In this document: in pieces, positions 6,521 to 14,646 of the stretch
Position numbering within the stretch: position 1 is the stretch's first letter
Layout: each line of letters starts with the position of its first letter
From: Caldilineales bacterium
Lineage (GTDB): Bacteria; Chloroflexota; Anaerolineae; J102
Assembly (NCBI GenBank): GCA_024102915.1
Contig: JAGFJG010000164.1
Location: forward strand, 1 to 40,521
Direction of reading: 5' to 3'
DNA length: 40,521 nucleotides
Program-made: the position numbers and the translations under genes
Notes under the pieces: model-generated
Told to the model about the DNA's origin: nothing
Database searches by the model: none
Seen by the model: the letters and a program-made list of their open reading frames with translations, nothing else

Positions 6521-9500
6521 CTACCACCCCGGCAGCCACCCCGGATCATAATCGAAGGTGGCTGTATTCTTTGTGAGCAAGACCAGCCCCGACCCGTCCG
6601 ACTGCACCCGCATGATCTCGCTGTGGCCGTCGTCTGGCCGGAAGCCGCTGAAGACAATGGCCTCACCGCTATAGGCCCAGACCGGATCGCCCGGACGCAC
6701 AGCCTGCGGCGCCAGCAGTTGGATATTGCTGCCGTCGGCCTTCATCACATAGAGTGCCTGACCGGCCGGGCGCGTGCCCCAGAAGGCGATGCGATCCCCC
6801 GTGGGCGACCAGTTAGGCTGACCATCACCGTTGGGGTTCACCGACAAGCGGTTGGGGCTGCCGCTATACAAGGGCAAATCGAATATTTCGCCATTGGCGT
6901 TGAAGCGATTCGATTGAAAAACAAGCTTGTTGATGGCCGGGTTCTTAGCCCAATCGGGGTTCAGATCGGCGGCGACATCATCGGTCTGCTGAGAAAGATT
7001 GCCGGTCTGTACATTCATGGTGAAGATATCCCACTGCGCGCCATCCCAGCGCGAGAAGGCCAGATGTTGATCGCTGAAGCTGACTGCGCCCGACCAGCTT
7101 GGATGCAAATCCTGCACCGCACCACTGGTGAGTTGGCGCGCATTGAATCCATCGCGACTCATCACCCACAGATGCACATTTCCCTGATTGTCCGCCCGGC
7201 TGAAAGCGATGCGGCTGCCATCCGCCGACCCGACCGGGTCTTGCTCGCTGACGCCGGGCGTGTTCGTGAGCCGGGTGACGCCGGTTCCATCCGGTCGCAT
7301 CCGATAGATTTCGGGATTGCCGTCGCGCACACTGATAAAGAGAACCTGCGGCGGCGCTGTGTCTTGAATCACTGAGATAGCGTCGCCGTCGCCGCTGGCG
7401 ACATAGACGCGCCCGTTGAGCGGATCGAGCAGGATTCCTTCCTCGGCGCCGGGCGGGACGGGGATGGACGTGATCAGTGAGCCGTCTAAGGTTTCATAGA
7501 CCTTGACCTCATCGCCGCAGGCTACGAACAGATGCCCTGTGCCCGGATTCACCGCCAGCACGTAGGGCTCTTTCCCCACCGGAATCGTATGCACGACGTT
7601 GCCGCTATTCACATCAAGCACCGAGACGGTGTGAGCCATACCCCGATTGGCGACATACAATCGCCGGGCGACCGGGTCGAAACTGATGCCATACGGCGAG
7701 GGGATGCCGTTGAAATGTTGGGCGGTAAAACCATCGCGCAGGCGCGTGATCTGATTGGAACCGTGGGCCGAGAGATACACGTCGCCCGTCAGCGGGTCGG
7801 TGGCGAAATGCGAGGGTTGTTGGCCCACATCATATAGCGTGCGGATGGGCGCGGGCGGGTCGGGGAAGAAAACGGTGACGCTGTTCGAGCCGAAGTTGGC
7901 GACATAGCCAAAGCCGTAGTGCATGACGATGCCATTCGGCATCTGTTCGGCGGGGAAGTTGCCCATCAGCGTGTCGGTCCAGGGATCGACCAGACTGACG
8001 TTGTTCGTCTGGCGATTGGTGACGGCAAGCAGCGCCCGGCGTACGCCAACGTACCAGACCAGTTGATTTGGCCCGGTGGGCTGGTTGCTGAGTTGCACGC
8101 TCGTCCGCACCGCCAACGTGTCGGGGTTGATGAACGCCACCGACTTGCCCATGTGATCATCGCCGTGCAGCGCGGCATAAAGCTGGCTGCTGTCGGAATT
8201 CAGGGCCAGTCCGTGCGGATGGCTGCCGGCAGGCAAAGTGATCGTAGCGACCAGCCAGGGCGTGGGCCAGGCCTGAGGTTGGGCGGTGGGAAGATTGGCG
8301 ATTGCCAGTGTCGGCGTGTGAGTCGGGGTGGGCGTGATTGTGGGCGAGGGCGTGGCCGTGTGGGTCGGAGTAGCGGTGTTTGTGATCGAAGGCGTGGGTG
8401 TGACAGTGGGCGTGGGTGTCGCCGTGGATGGCGGCTGGGGCGTGAACGTGGCGGTGGGGATAGGCGGGGCGCTGTTCAGATCATGCAGGAACACACCTCG
8501 GTCGCTGGTGACATACAGCCGTTTAGGGGCGGCGTCGAGCACGAGCAATTCGGTGACGGGCCGGTCGCCATAGGGCGTTCCCGGTAGCTTGATCCATGCC
8601 AGCGTGGCGGGATCACGGGTGTACAGGCCGCGTACGCTGCCCAGCCAAAGCCGTTGGCCGCCGTCGTTCGGGTCTTCAGCGATGTCGAACAGACCGTATG
8701 TGCGATCATTGAGATGATTAATATCGACCACATCGGCCAGGCCCTGGGGGTTGTTGAGCCAGGTGGCGCCATCGTCGGGCGTGAAGAAAAAACCATACAA
8801 GGCGGCGGCGTACACCCGGTCTGGGAAGAACCGGCTGGCGCGCAATCCGCCAATCCATCCTAATTCGGGCAGGAACGGCGTCGATTGCGTCCAGTCCGCA
8901 CCGCCGTTGCGGCTGACCAGCACCGCACCCCCGCCGCCCTCGCTGACCCCGGCCCCCCACAGCGTCGCCCAGGCCGGATCGACGCTGTCAAGCAGCTTTA
9001 GATCGAGTAAACCGAAAATCGGGTCAGGCTGATGCTGCCAGGTGAGGGCGGCATCCACGCTGCGGTATGGCCCATTGCAGCCGGCGGCATAGAACCAGGG
9101 TTGGGCGGGATGAGCCAGCAGCGGTTTGAGGTTTTGGCCCGAAAGATAGTTGTGCCAGGTGGCCCCGCCATCGGTGCTGCGCCACAGCGGCACGTCCGGC
9201 CCGCCCATGTAGCAGGGATAACCATCGCTTGCCAACAACAGGTTGGGCGTGGCCCCGACGATGGCGTGATAGGGCGGGATCGAACCGACTTCTTGCCAGT
9301 GTCCGCCCGCGTCATCCGAGCGATAGAGCGCGCCATTGGCTTCAGCGTATACCGTGCCCAGGTCGGGTCGCCCAACCACCCGGCTTGCCCAGCCTTTGGG
9401 CAACACCAGCGCCCCCGTCGGCGGGCAGAGGATGAGGCTGGCGTCATCGATGAAGGTGCGACTGATGCCTCCATCGCCGCCGTTGTAAGTGCCGAATTGC

Positions 9501-11899
9501 AGCCGCACCGTCTGGCCGATCAGCGGGGTCATGTTGAGCGTGATCTCCCGCCAGACCAGGTCGCGCACACGTTCGGTCAGCAGCCAGTACAGTGTGCCAT
9601 CGCTGCGGATGGCGACCACGTAGAAGAAATCGCTGGCGGCGGCGAAAGCGGCCAGGTCTTCTTCGCGGGCGGGGAGATTCGTTAAGGCGGCAGCGCCGGT
9701 GGCAGCGGCGTCGCCATAATCGCGATAGCGCCAGAAGCGCAGGCTGGCCGAGGCGAGTCCGGCGGGCAGGGTGACGGTCTGTTCCACCGGCGAGTAGCTG
9801 ACCACATTGGCCCCGCCAGCAGCGATTCCCGTACGCATGGCTCGTTGGCCGCTATGAACTGGCGATGTCACATAGGCTGCCGGGGCCGGGTTCGGTTTGA
9901 TCACCCAGGCGAGGTTGGTCTCGAAACCGCCGTTCTGCAGGCTGTCATAACAGGCCTGGGGCGGGATGGCAGTGGCCGAGGGTGTGGCGGTCGGCGTTCG
10001 TGTTGGGGTCGGGGTCTGTGTGACAGTCGGAGTCTTTGTGACGGTGGGGGTTAGTGTGATAGTTGGGGTTTGTGTGGCGGTGGGGGTAGGCCGCAGGGGG
10101 ACGAACGCCTTGAGCATCATCGGCAGGTAAGTGCGTTGGGGCGGGCCTGAAGTGGGGCGGCAGGCAAGCAGCGAGACATCATCGACATACATGGCTGTGG
10201 TTTTGCCATTGCCGTTGTTGAACGTGCCAAAGTGCAGGCTGATCGTGCGCCCGGCATAGGCGGACAGGTCGAAATTCACGTATTGCCAACTCTGGGCGTT
10301 CGAGCGAGTCCATAGCAACGTGCGCAAGATTTTGCCATTCTCGTCGATGATAAGCGCGTATTGGGCGTCATTCGCCAGTGGCGCTGCCGGGTCGATGTCG
10401 TTGGCGAAGGCTTGCAAGATTGCGTCGTCGGGCGGATCAAGCGCGGCGTTGCCTTCCTGTGAAATGGGAAAGTACCAGAATCCCAGGATAGCGGTCTGGG
10501 CCCCGGCAGGAATGGTGATATTCTGGCGGGCGGAGGAATAGCTATAGACATCGGGTGCGCCATCGATGCCGGTGCGAAGGCTGCGATTTCCTTGATGGGC
10601 GCGAGCGACGCTGTATCCGGCCTTGTAGGCGGTGGCCGGGAAAACCCAGGCTGCATCGGTCTCGAAACCGCCGTTCACGATCAGCGGATCGCACGACCCC
10701 ACGGCATAGCTCCATACCCCCTGCGTGGTAGCCAGATGCGCTTCCAGCCCAACTTCCTCGCTCCAGGCGCTGGCCAGATCGTTGATATCGGGATTGCCCG
10801 GTGCTGCGCCGAGATCGACCCAGCTATCTCCGCCGTTCAGGCTGCGAAACAGGCCGTGTTCCGGCCAACCCAGGAACTGACCGCTGAGAGCGGTGAAGAG
10901 CGTTCCGTCGGAATTGAAGTTGGGCGAGACGGCAAGCTGGCGGGGATAGGGTTCGTAGGCGCCGGGCAGGCCGTTCCAGGCGGGCGTCCAGGTGTTTCCC
11001 TGGTTGGTATAGCGCAGGATGCCGCTTTCGGGCGTGCCGTCGCCGATGCCTTCGAGCGTGCGGAATGCTGTCCAAAGGGTCTTGTCGGCGGCATAGTTGG
11101 GCGAAACAGCGCTATCGAATGTGGGATTGTGGCCGCCGAGCGCCTGCCAGGTCATGCCGCCATCGGTGCTGCGATAGGTGCTGCCGAAGCCTCCCGCAAA
11201 CAGCGTGTGATCATGGGCATAGTCGGCTGAAACCGCCAGATGGAAAACGCCGAGGTCGCCAGGGCCTGGCAACGGTTGCCAGGTGTCGCCGCCATCGCTT
11301 GAGCGTTCGAGAGTGCTCTCGGCCATAGCGAAGAGGGTGTGGTCGATGGCGAAGGTGGGGGATGCGGCAATCGGTCCCACCTGCATCCGGCTCATGACGA
11401 TCTCCCAGGTGAGGCCCTGGTCGGTCGAGCGATAGAGCCTGCCGAAAGGAGCCAGAGGCGCGCCGGTCGCCTGGGCCGAGGGCGACAGATTGCCGTTGAA
11501 GCTGGCAAAGAGCGTCATCGTGGTCGAACCCGATGCCACGGCGACGATCTGGTTGAATGCCCCGCCGGAGTAGGGTTGCGATAGAGTCGGGTAAAATACT
11601 TCCGTCCAGGTCTGCCCACGATCGAGGCTGCGGAAAATGCTGCCATAGGGCGGGCGCGCCAGGGCGGCGGCGAACAACATCCCGTCCTGGTTATAGAAGG
11701 GCGAGGCGGCGACAGCATTGACGTGCGCCGGTTGACCGCCGTCGGCATACGGCCCGCCGCTCCGCCACCCCACTGGTGACGAAAGCGTACTTGCGTCGAG
11801 CGCTGCGACCGGCGTCGCCTGCCGCTGAAAACTGGACGCAACAAAGCTCACCATGATTAATATCAGGGTAAACATGGAAACGAATATGAATTTTTTCAT
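6521..11899 (-). CDS. Giant secreted multi-propeller protein with BNR, jelly-roll-like, YVTN and PD40 domains
   Basis: This 1792-residue protein starts with a signal peptide (MKKFIFVSMFTLILIMV), after a GGAGG site near 11910-11919. The layout is: an Asp-box propeller at about 40-400 with motifs such as RSTDQGLTW and RSSDGGDTW; an NGGFET domain at about 405-585; YLPMMLK and a Thr/Pro linker at about 600-647; a second NGGFET domain at about 655-830; a second Asp-box propeller at about 835-1135; a second Thr/Pro linker at about 1140-1210; a YVTN/NHL-like propeller at about 1220-1510; and TolB/PD40 repeats to the end (PEIYRMRPDGTG, LYVMKADGSN). It has no recognisable enzyme active site. It probably acts outside the cell in binding glycans or proteins; its ligand is unknown. 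It is monocistronic, convergent with res. Confidence 0.88.
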   Translation of the reverse strand: MKKFIFVSMFTLILIMVSFVASSFQRQATPVAALDASTLSSPVGWRSGGPYADGGQPAHVNAVAASPFYNQDGMLFAAALARPPYGSIFRSLDRGQTWTEVFYPTLSQPYSGGAFNQIVAVASGSTTMTLFASFNGNLSPSAQATGAPLAPFGRLYRSTDQGLTWEIVMSRMQVGPIAASPTFAIDHTLFAMAESTLERSSDGGDTWQPLPGPGDLGVFHLAVSADYAHDHTLFAGGFGSTYRSTDGGMTWQALGGHNPTFDSAVSPNYAADKTLWTAFRTLEGIGDGTPESGILRYTNQGNTWTPAWNGLPGAYEPYPRQLAVSPNFNSDGTLFTALSGQFLGWPEHGLFRSLNGGDSWVDLGAAPGNPDINDLASAWSEEVGLEAHLATTQGVWSYAVGSCDPLIVNGGFETDAAWVFPATAYKAGYSVARAHQGNRSLRTGIDGAPDVYSYSSARQNITIPAGAQTAILGFWYFPISQEGNAALDPPDDAILQAFANDIDPAAPLANDAQYALIIDENGKILRTLLWTRSNAQSWQYVNFDLSAYAGRTISLHFGTFNNGNGKTTAMYVDDVSLLACRPTSGPPQRTYLPMMLKAFVPLRPTPTATQTPTITLTPTVTKTPTVTQTPTPTRTPTATPSATAIPPQACYDSLQNGGFETNLAWVIKPNPAPAAYVTSPVHSGQRAMRTGIAAGGANVVSYSPVEQTVTLPAGLASASLRFWRYRDYGDAAATGAAALTNLPAREEDLAAFAAASDFFYVVAIRSDGTLYWLLTERVRDLVWREITLNMTPLIGQTVRLQFGTYNGGDGGISRTFIDDASLILCPPTGALVLPKGWASRVVGRPDLGTVYAEANGALYRSDDAGGHWQEVGSIPPYHAIVGATPNLLLASDGYPCYMGGPDVPLWRSTDGGATWHNYLSGQNLKPLLAHPAQPWFYAAGCNGPYRSVDAALTWQHQPDPIFGLLDLKLLDSVDPAWATLWGAGVSEGGGGAVLVSRNGGADWTQSTPFLPELGWIGGLRASRFFPDRVYAAALYGFFFTPDDGATWLNNPQGLADVVDINHLNDRTYGLFDIAEDPNDGGQRLWLGSVRGLYTRDPATLAWIKLPGTPYGDRPVTELLVLDAAPKRLYVTSDRGVFLHDLNSAPPIPTATFTPQPPSTATPTPTVTPTPSITNTATPTHTATPSPTITPTPTHTPTLAIANLPTAQPQAWPTPWLVATITLPAGSHPHGLALNSDSSQLYAALHGDDHMGKSVAFINPDTLAVRTSVQLSNQPTGPNQLVWYVGVRRALLAVTNRQTNNVSLVDPWTDTLMGNFPAEQMPNGIVMHYGFGYVANFGSNSVTVFFPDPPAPIRTLYDVGQQPSHFATDPLTGDVYLSAHGSNQITRLRDGFTAQHFNGIPSPYGISFDPVARRLYVANRGMAHTVSVLDVNSGNVVHTIPVGKEPYVLAVNPGTGHLFVACGDEVKVYETLDGSLITSIPVPPGAEEGILLDPLNGRVYVASGDGDAISVIQDTAPPQVLFISVRDGNPEIYRMRPDGTGVTRLTNTPGVSEQDPVGSADGSRIAFSRADNQGNVHLWVMSRDGFNARQLTSGAVQDLHPSWSGAVSFSDQHLAFSRWDGAQWDIFTMNVQTGNLSQQTDDVAADLNPDWAKNPAINKLVFQSNRFNANGEIFDLPLYSGSPNRLSVNPNGDGQPNWSPTGDRIAFWGTRPAGQALYVMKADGSNIQLLAPQAVRPGDPVWAYSGEAIVFSGFRPDDGHSEIMRVQSDGSGLVLLTKNTATFDYDPGWLPGW
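8301..8462 (-). repeat. Thr/Pro-rich linker repeat, second copy
   Basis: This degenerate short tandem repeat encodes repeated TPT/TPTPT units within the giant secreted protein. On the plus strand it appears as GTGGGCGTG-type runs. It joins the second Asp-box propeller to the YVTN propeller and is probably an extended, glycosylated spacer. Confidence 0.8.
9969..10095 (-). repeat. Thr/Pro-rich linker repeat, first copy
   Basis: A tandem series of TPTVTxTPT-type units lies between the two NGGFET domains of the giant secreted protein. It directly follows a YLPMMLK motif. The form is typical of surface proteins in Chloroflexota. Confidence 0.8.
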
Positions 11900-12124
11900 C
11901 GTGACGAACCTCCTCGAGCCGCCACTTCACATAACAAACCGGCAAGCATCGAAAGTGAGCTTGCTTTCAATATCTAAGACGCACAACAGCGCAAAAAGTT
12001 TCGCAAAATGACCCCGAATATGACTTCCAGCACTATACCATGTGACTTTCCGGCGGATATGCTGTAGCCATAATCAATTGAAATCCCGCCGCCAACGTAG
12101 CGTTTTCACTTCTCGGAGGTCACA
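11900..12124. other. Divergent intergenic region
   Basis: This 225-base gap lies between the giant secreted protein gene (-) and the small membrane protein gene (+). It is AT-richer than its flanks. A CATAAT at 12069-12074 could be a plus-strand -10 element, but no good -35 sits at the right distance. An imperfect inverted repeat lies at 11948-11971. Ribosome sites for both flanking genes are clear. No gene or RNA is seen in it. Confidence 0.5.
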
Positions 12125-12658
12125 ATGTCCACTCAAATGTCACCAAAACCCGGCGCCGTTCACGACTCTCGCAATGGCATTATCGCCGGGGTCGTCCTGA
12201 TCGTTATCGGCGCTTTGCTCATCGTCGCCCAGTTTGGCCGATTTGAAGATATCGGCCTGCTCATCCCATTGGGACTGGGCATCGTTTTTCTGGCCTGGGG
12301 TTTGATCACCCGCACATTCGGTTTGATCATCCCCGGCGGCATCCTGGCCGGTATCGGCTTCGGCGCCGCACTGACCGAAATGACTGCTCTCAACCTCCCT
12401 GCCGAAAACGCTGACTCCGTGATCCTGCTCTCGTTTGCAGCCGGTTGGTTCTTGATCGCCTTACTCTCGAAACGGACTGCTGGTCGCTGGCACTGGTGGC
12501 CGCTGATCCCTGGCGGCATCCTGGGCGCTGTGGGCGTACTGCTTTTGGCGGGCGAATCTGGACTACAGGTTTTGATCTGGTTGGGATACCTCTGGCCGCT
12601 GGCCCTGATCGGGGCTGGCATCTATCTGGTTTACCGGTTCGCAGCCCGCAAAGGCTGA
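12125..12658 (+). CDS. Small integral membrane protein (LiaI/LiaF-TM-like)
   Basis: The 177-residue protein follows a GGAGG site a few bases before the start. After a short polar N-terminus it is almost entirely hydrophobic, with about six segments, several ending in a W-x-L or PLGLG turn (LIVAQFGRF, LIPLGLGIVFLAWGL, LWPLALIGAGIYLVYRF). Paired segments of this type resemble the LiaI/LiaF N-terminal or DUF5668 membrane modules, which in Firmicutes associate with LiaRS-type two-component systems. A DesK/LiaS-type kinase and LuxR-type regulator are encoded 4.5 kb downstream. A terminator-like hairpin follows, so it is probably transcribed alone. Membrane location is firm; the relation to the two-component system is inferred. 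Confidence 0.75.
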   Translation: MSTQMSPKPGAVHDSRNGIIAGVVLIVIGALLIVAQFGRFEDIGLLIPLGLGIVFLAWGLITRTFGLIIPGGILAGIGFGAALTEMTALNLPAENADSVILLSFAAGWFLIALLSKRTAGRWHWWPLIPGGILGAVGVLLLAGESGLQVLIWLGYLWPLALIGAGIYLVYRFAARKG

Positions 12659-12679
12659 CCCACACGTTCAATCGGCCAG

Positions 12680-12707
12680 GAAGAACGTTTCGCAAGAAGC
12701 GTTCTTC
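12680..12707 (+). terminator. Probable intrinsic terminator after the small membrane protein
   Basis: GAAGAACG at 12680-12687 is the perfect reverse complement of CGTTCTTC at 12700-12707, with a 12-base loop. The 3' arm runs into a pyrimidine-rich tract (TTC, then ATTG). It lies 22 bases after the stop codon. The U-tract is weak, so efficiency is uncertain. Confidence 0.55.
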
Positions 12708-12733
12708 TTCATTGATGCCAACCCTGCTATCAT
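12705..12733 (+). promoter_or_regulatory. Possible promoter for the ABC transporter ATPase
   Basis: TTCTTC at 12705-12710 and TATCAT at 12728-12733 are separated by 17 bases and lie about 40 bases before the start at 12773. The -10 is good and the -35 is poor. It would restart transcription after the hairpin at 12680-12707. Confidence 0.3.
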
Positions 12734-12772
12734 CGACAGCATACGAATCCAACGCCCTGCCAGAGGTCATTC

Positions 12773-13729
12773 ATGCCTGCTATCGTCACTGTTGAGAATC
12801 TGAGCAAGCAATACAATCCGCCCGACGGCGAGCTGGCCGTCAAGGAGGTTTCGTTCGAGATCGCCCAGGGCGAGATTTTCAGCCTGTTGGGGCCGAATGG
12901 CGCCGGCAAGACGACCACCATCTCCATGCTCAGTTGCTTGCTGGCTCCCACCGGCGGTCGGGCGACTGTGGCCGGACATTCGATCATCGCCCAACTGTTG
13001 CAGGTGAAACAGGCTATCGGCGTTGTCCCACAGGAGATCGCCCTGTATCCTTCCATCTCCGCCAGCGAAAACCTGCACTTTTGGGGCCAGATGTATGGTC
13101 TCGGCGGGGCTAGATTACGGGAGCGGGTAGCCGCCGTACTTGAGATCGCCGGGTTGAGCGACCGGGCCAAAGACAAGGTCGAGACTTATTCCGGCGGCAT
13201 GAAACGACGGCTCAACATCGCGGTGGGCCTGCTGCACGAGCCGCAGATTCTCTATCTGGACGAACCGACCGTCGGCATCGATCCGCAGAGCCGTCGCCGC
13301 ATCCTCGACACCATCAAACAACTGAACGAACAGGGCATGACCGTGCTTTATACCACGCACTACATGGAAGAGGCGGAAGAACTCAGCGACCGCATCGGCA
13401 TCATCGACCACGGCGAACTGATCGCCATCGGCACGCTGGCCGAGCTAAACCGGATGGTGGGGGAATGCGATATCATCCGGTTGGAGGTCGATCTCAATGG
13501 CGCGGCAGTTGAGGATTTGATCAAACGATTGGGCGAGTGCGATGGTGTGAGCAAGGCTGCGGCTGAAGATGGCAGGCTAATGTTGCAAGTCGCCGAGGCC
13601 GATACCGCTCTGGCGGAAATCGTCGTCGCCGTCAATGAATCCGGCGCGCACATCCGCCAGCTCGAAATCCAGGAGCCGAACCTGGAGGCCGTATTCCTGC
13701 ACCTTACCGGCCGAGCGCTGCGAGACTGA
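12773..13729 (+). CDS. ABC transporter ATP-binding protein (DrrA/CcmA type)
   Basis: The 318-residue ATPase has Walker A GPNGAGKT at residues 40-47, the signature YSGGMKRRLN starting at residue 139, and Walker B LYLDEPTVGID with D163 and E164. A His-switch region (TTHYMEEAE) follows. The C-terminal 80 residues form the extra domain common in drug and lipid exporters of the DrrA family. It would power the two ABC-2 permeases at 14647 and 15935, from which it is separated by an antisense MntA/HepT pair. The start follows a weak AGAGGT site. It acts on the cytoplasmic face of the membrane; the exported substrate cannot be told from sequence. Confidence 0.92.
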   Translation: MPAIVTVENLSKQYNPPDGELAVKEVSFEIAQGEIFSLLGPNGAGKTTTISMLSCLLAPTGGRATVAGHSIIAQLLQVKQAIGVVPQEIALYPSISASENLHFWGQMYGLGGARLRERVAAVLEIAGLSDRAKDKVETYSGGMKRRLNIAVGLLHEPQILYLDEPTVGIDPQSRRRILDTIKQLNEQGMTVLYTTHYMEEAEELSDRIGIIDHGELIAIGTLAELNRMVGECDIIRLEVDLNGAAVEDLIKRLGECDGVSKAAAEDGRLMLQVAEADTALAEIVVAVNESGAHIRQLEIQEPNLEAVFLHLTGRALRD

Positions 13730-13737
13730 AACCTATC

Positions 13738-14217
13738 TCAAGCCGCGCCGAGTTGTTCTAGCAAGTCTGCAAATGCCGAAAGCGCCTGCTCCATTTGCGC
13801 CGCAGTCTCCGGCAGGTTCTTCACCAGGAAAGCGATCCTATCCCCATCCAGATTGTAAGTGTAGATATTGCGAACCACGTGACGAAAGCCACGATAATCA
13901 TCAAGCCTCTTCCACAACTGTAAATCCAGGATTGCCGGTCGCACGCCCGGAATTTCGAGCGTCATTTGCTCCAAAAGCTCTTTATGCCAATGTGCGCTAT
14001 CCGGCAATGACCGGTCAATCCGCGTCGCAATCATCTCAAAAATCCGCTCTGCGCCTGCGTAATAGCTATGCAAATTGAGCGCCGCCGCATCCACATAATA
14101 ATCATCGGAAGAGCGAAGCGATTGCTGCCAGATACTCTCCGTACGCTCCACAATTATCTTTAGTTCAGCCAGTCCCCGGCGGATATGTGCTGACACAGTC
14201 AAATATTCACCATTCAT
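13738..14217 (-). CDS. hepT: HepT-like HEPN toxin
   Basis: This 159-residue all-helical protein is coupled to the nucleotidyltransferase gene by a four-base overlap, the standard order of MntA/HepT modules. The HEPN active-site region reads DDYRGFRHVVRNIYTYNLD. In the register of the classic R-x4-H-x-Y motif this is R112-x4-N117-x-Y119, so asparagine replaces the usual histidine, while an extra histidine sits at 113. This RHVVRN pattern resembles a HepT-like subfamily rather than a simple mutation. HepT proteins are ribonucleases neutralised by AMPylation of the tyrosine by MntA. The stop is only eight bases from the end of the convergent ABC ATPase gene. Family is well supported; activity is uncertain because of the altered motif. 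Confidence 0.82.
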   Translation of the reverse strand: MNGEYLTVSAHIRRGLAELKIIVERTESIWQQSLRSSDDYYVDAAALNLHSYYAGAERIFEMIATRIDRSLPDSAHWHKELLEQMTLEIPGVRPAILDLQLWKRLDDYRGFRHVVRNIYTYNLDGDRIAFLVKNLPETAAQMEQALSAFADLLEQLGAA

Positions 14218-14588
14218 ATTGCAATTCCCTCTTCAACAATCGCTTTTGCAAGCCCTGATTTGCACCACTCCATCGCAACGAGATCGATTTCAAAGTCGTA
14301 GTCAATGCCCTGCATCTTAGCAACCGCCGTAAAGTAGTCGTCAGCCGCGATGCCCCAGGCAGCAAGGTCGATGTCCGAATTTTCGGTGAACCAACGCCCT
14401 TCCGCCAGCGAGCCAAAAACGATAACTTTGGTTGCGCCGAAATCGTCTCGAAGCATCTGTGCAGCTTTGTGCGCCACCTCCCAACCTCGTTTGCGACGCG
14501 CCTGACTCTCCGCTTCCTTTTGCCGCTGTCTTGCCTGAGCGGTGGCACGGTAAATGGCTAACTTCTCGGCAGTCAGATTGTTCAGCAT
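14214..14588 (-). CDS. mntA: MntA-like antitoxin nucleotidyltransferase
   Basis: The start at 14588 (MLNNLTAEKL) is preferred to upstream in-frame ATGs because a weak GAAGAG site precedes it; this gives 124 residues. The minimal nucleotidyltransferase motif is complete: GS at residues 59-60 in IVFGSLAEG, then SDIDLA with D72 and D74, and a third acidic residue at D102 (EIDLV). A charged helical N-terminus (ARQRQKEAESQARRKRG) precedes the core and may contact HepT. MntA-type antitoxins AMPylate HepT to silence it. The gene is antisense to its neighbours, with a 58-base gap to the permease start at 14647. Confidence 0.85.
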   Translation of the reverse strand: MLNNLTAEKLAIYRATAQARQRQKEAESQARRKRGWEVAHKAAQMLRDDFGATKVIVFGSLAEGRWFTENSDIDLAAWGIAADDYFTAVAKMQGIDYDFEIDLVAMEWCKSGLAKAIVEEGIAI

Positions 14589-14646
14589 GTGGCCACTCTT
14601 CATCAACAGTTTAGCACAGAATCGATTGCCGGTATAGGAATAATTT

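Noticed and set aside
8301..8462. Tandem short repeats that might be a CRISPR or minisatellite
   Set aside because: The repeats are degenerate, 6 to 12 bases long and code for a Thr/Pro linker in frame; there are no spacers.
11948..11971. Imperfect inverted repeat ATCGAAAG/CTTTCAAT between divergent genes
   Set aside because: The stem is short with one mismatch and has no T-tract; it is not enough to call a terminator or operator.
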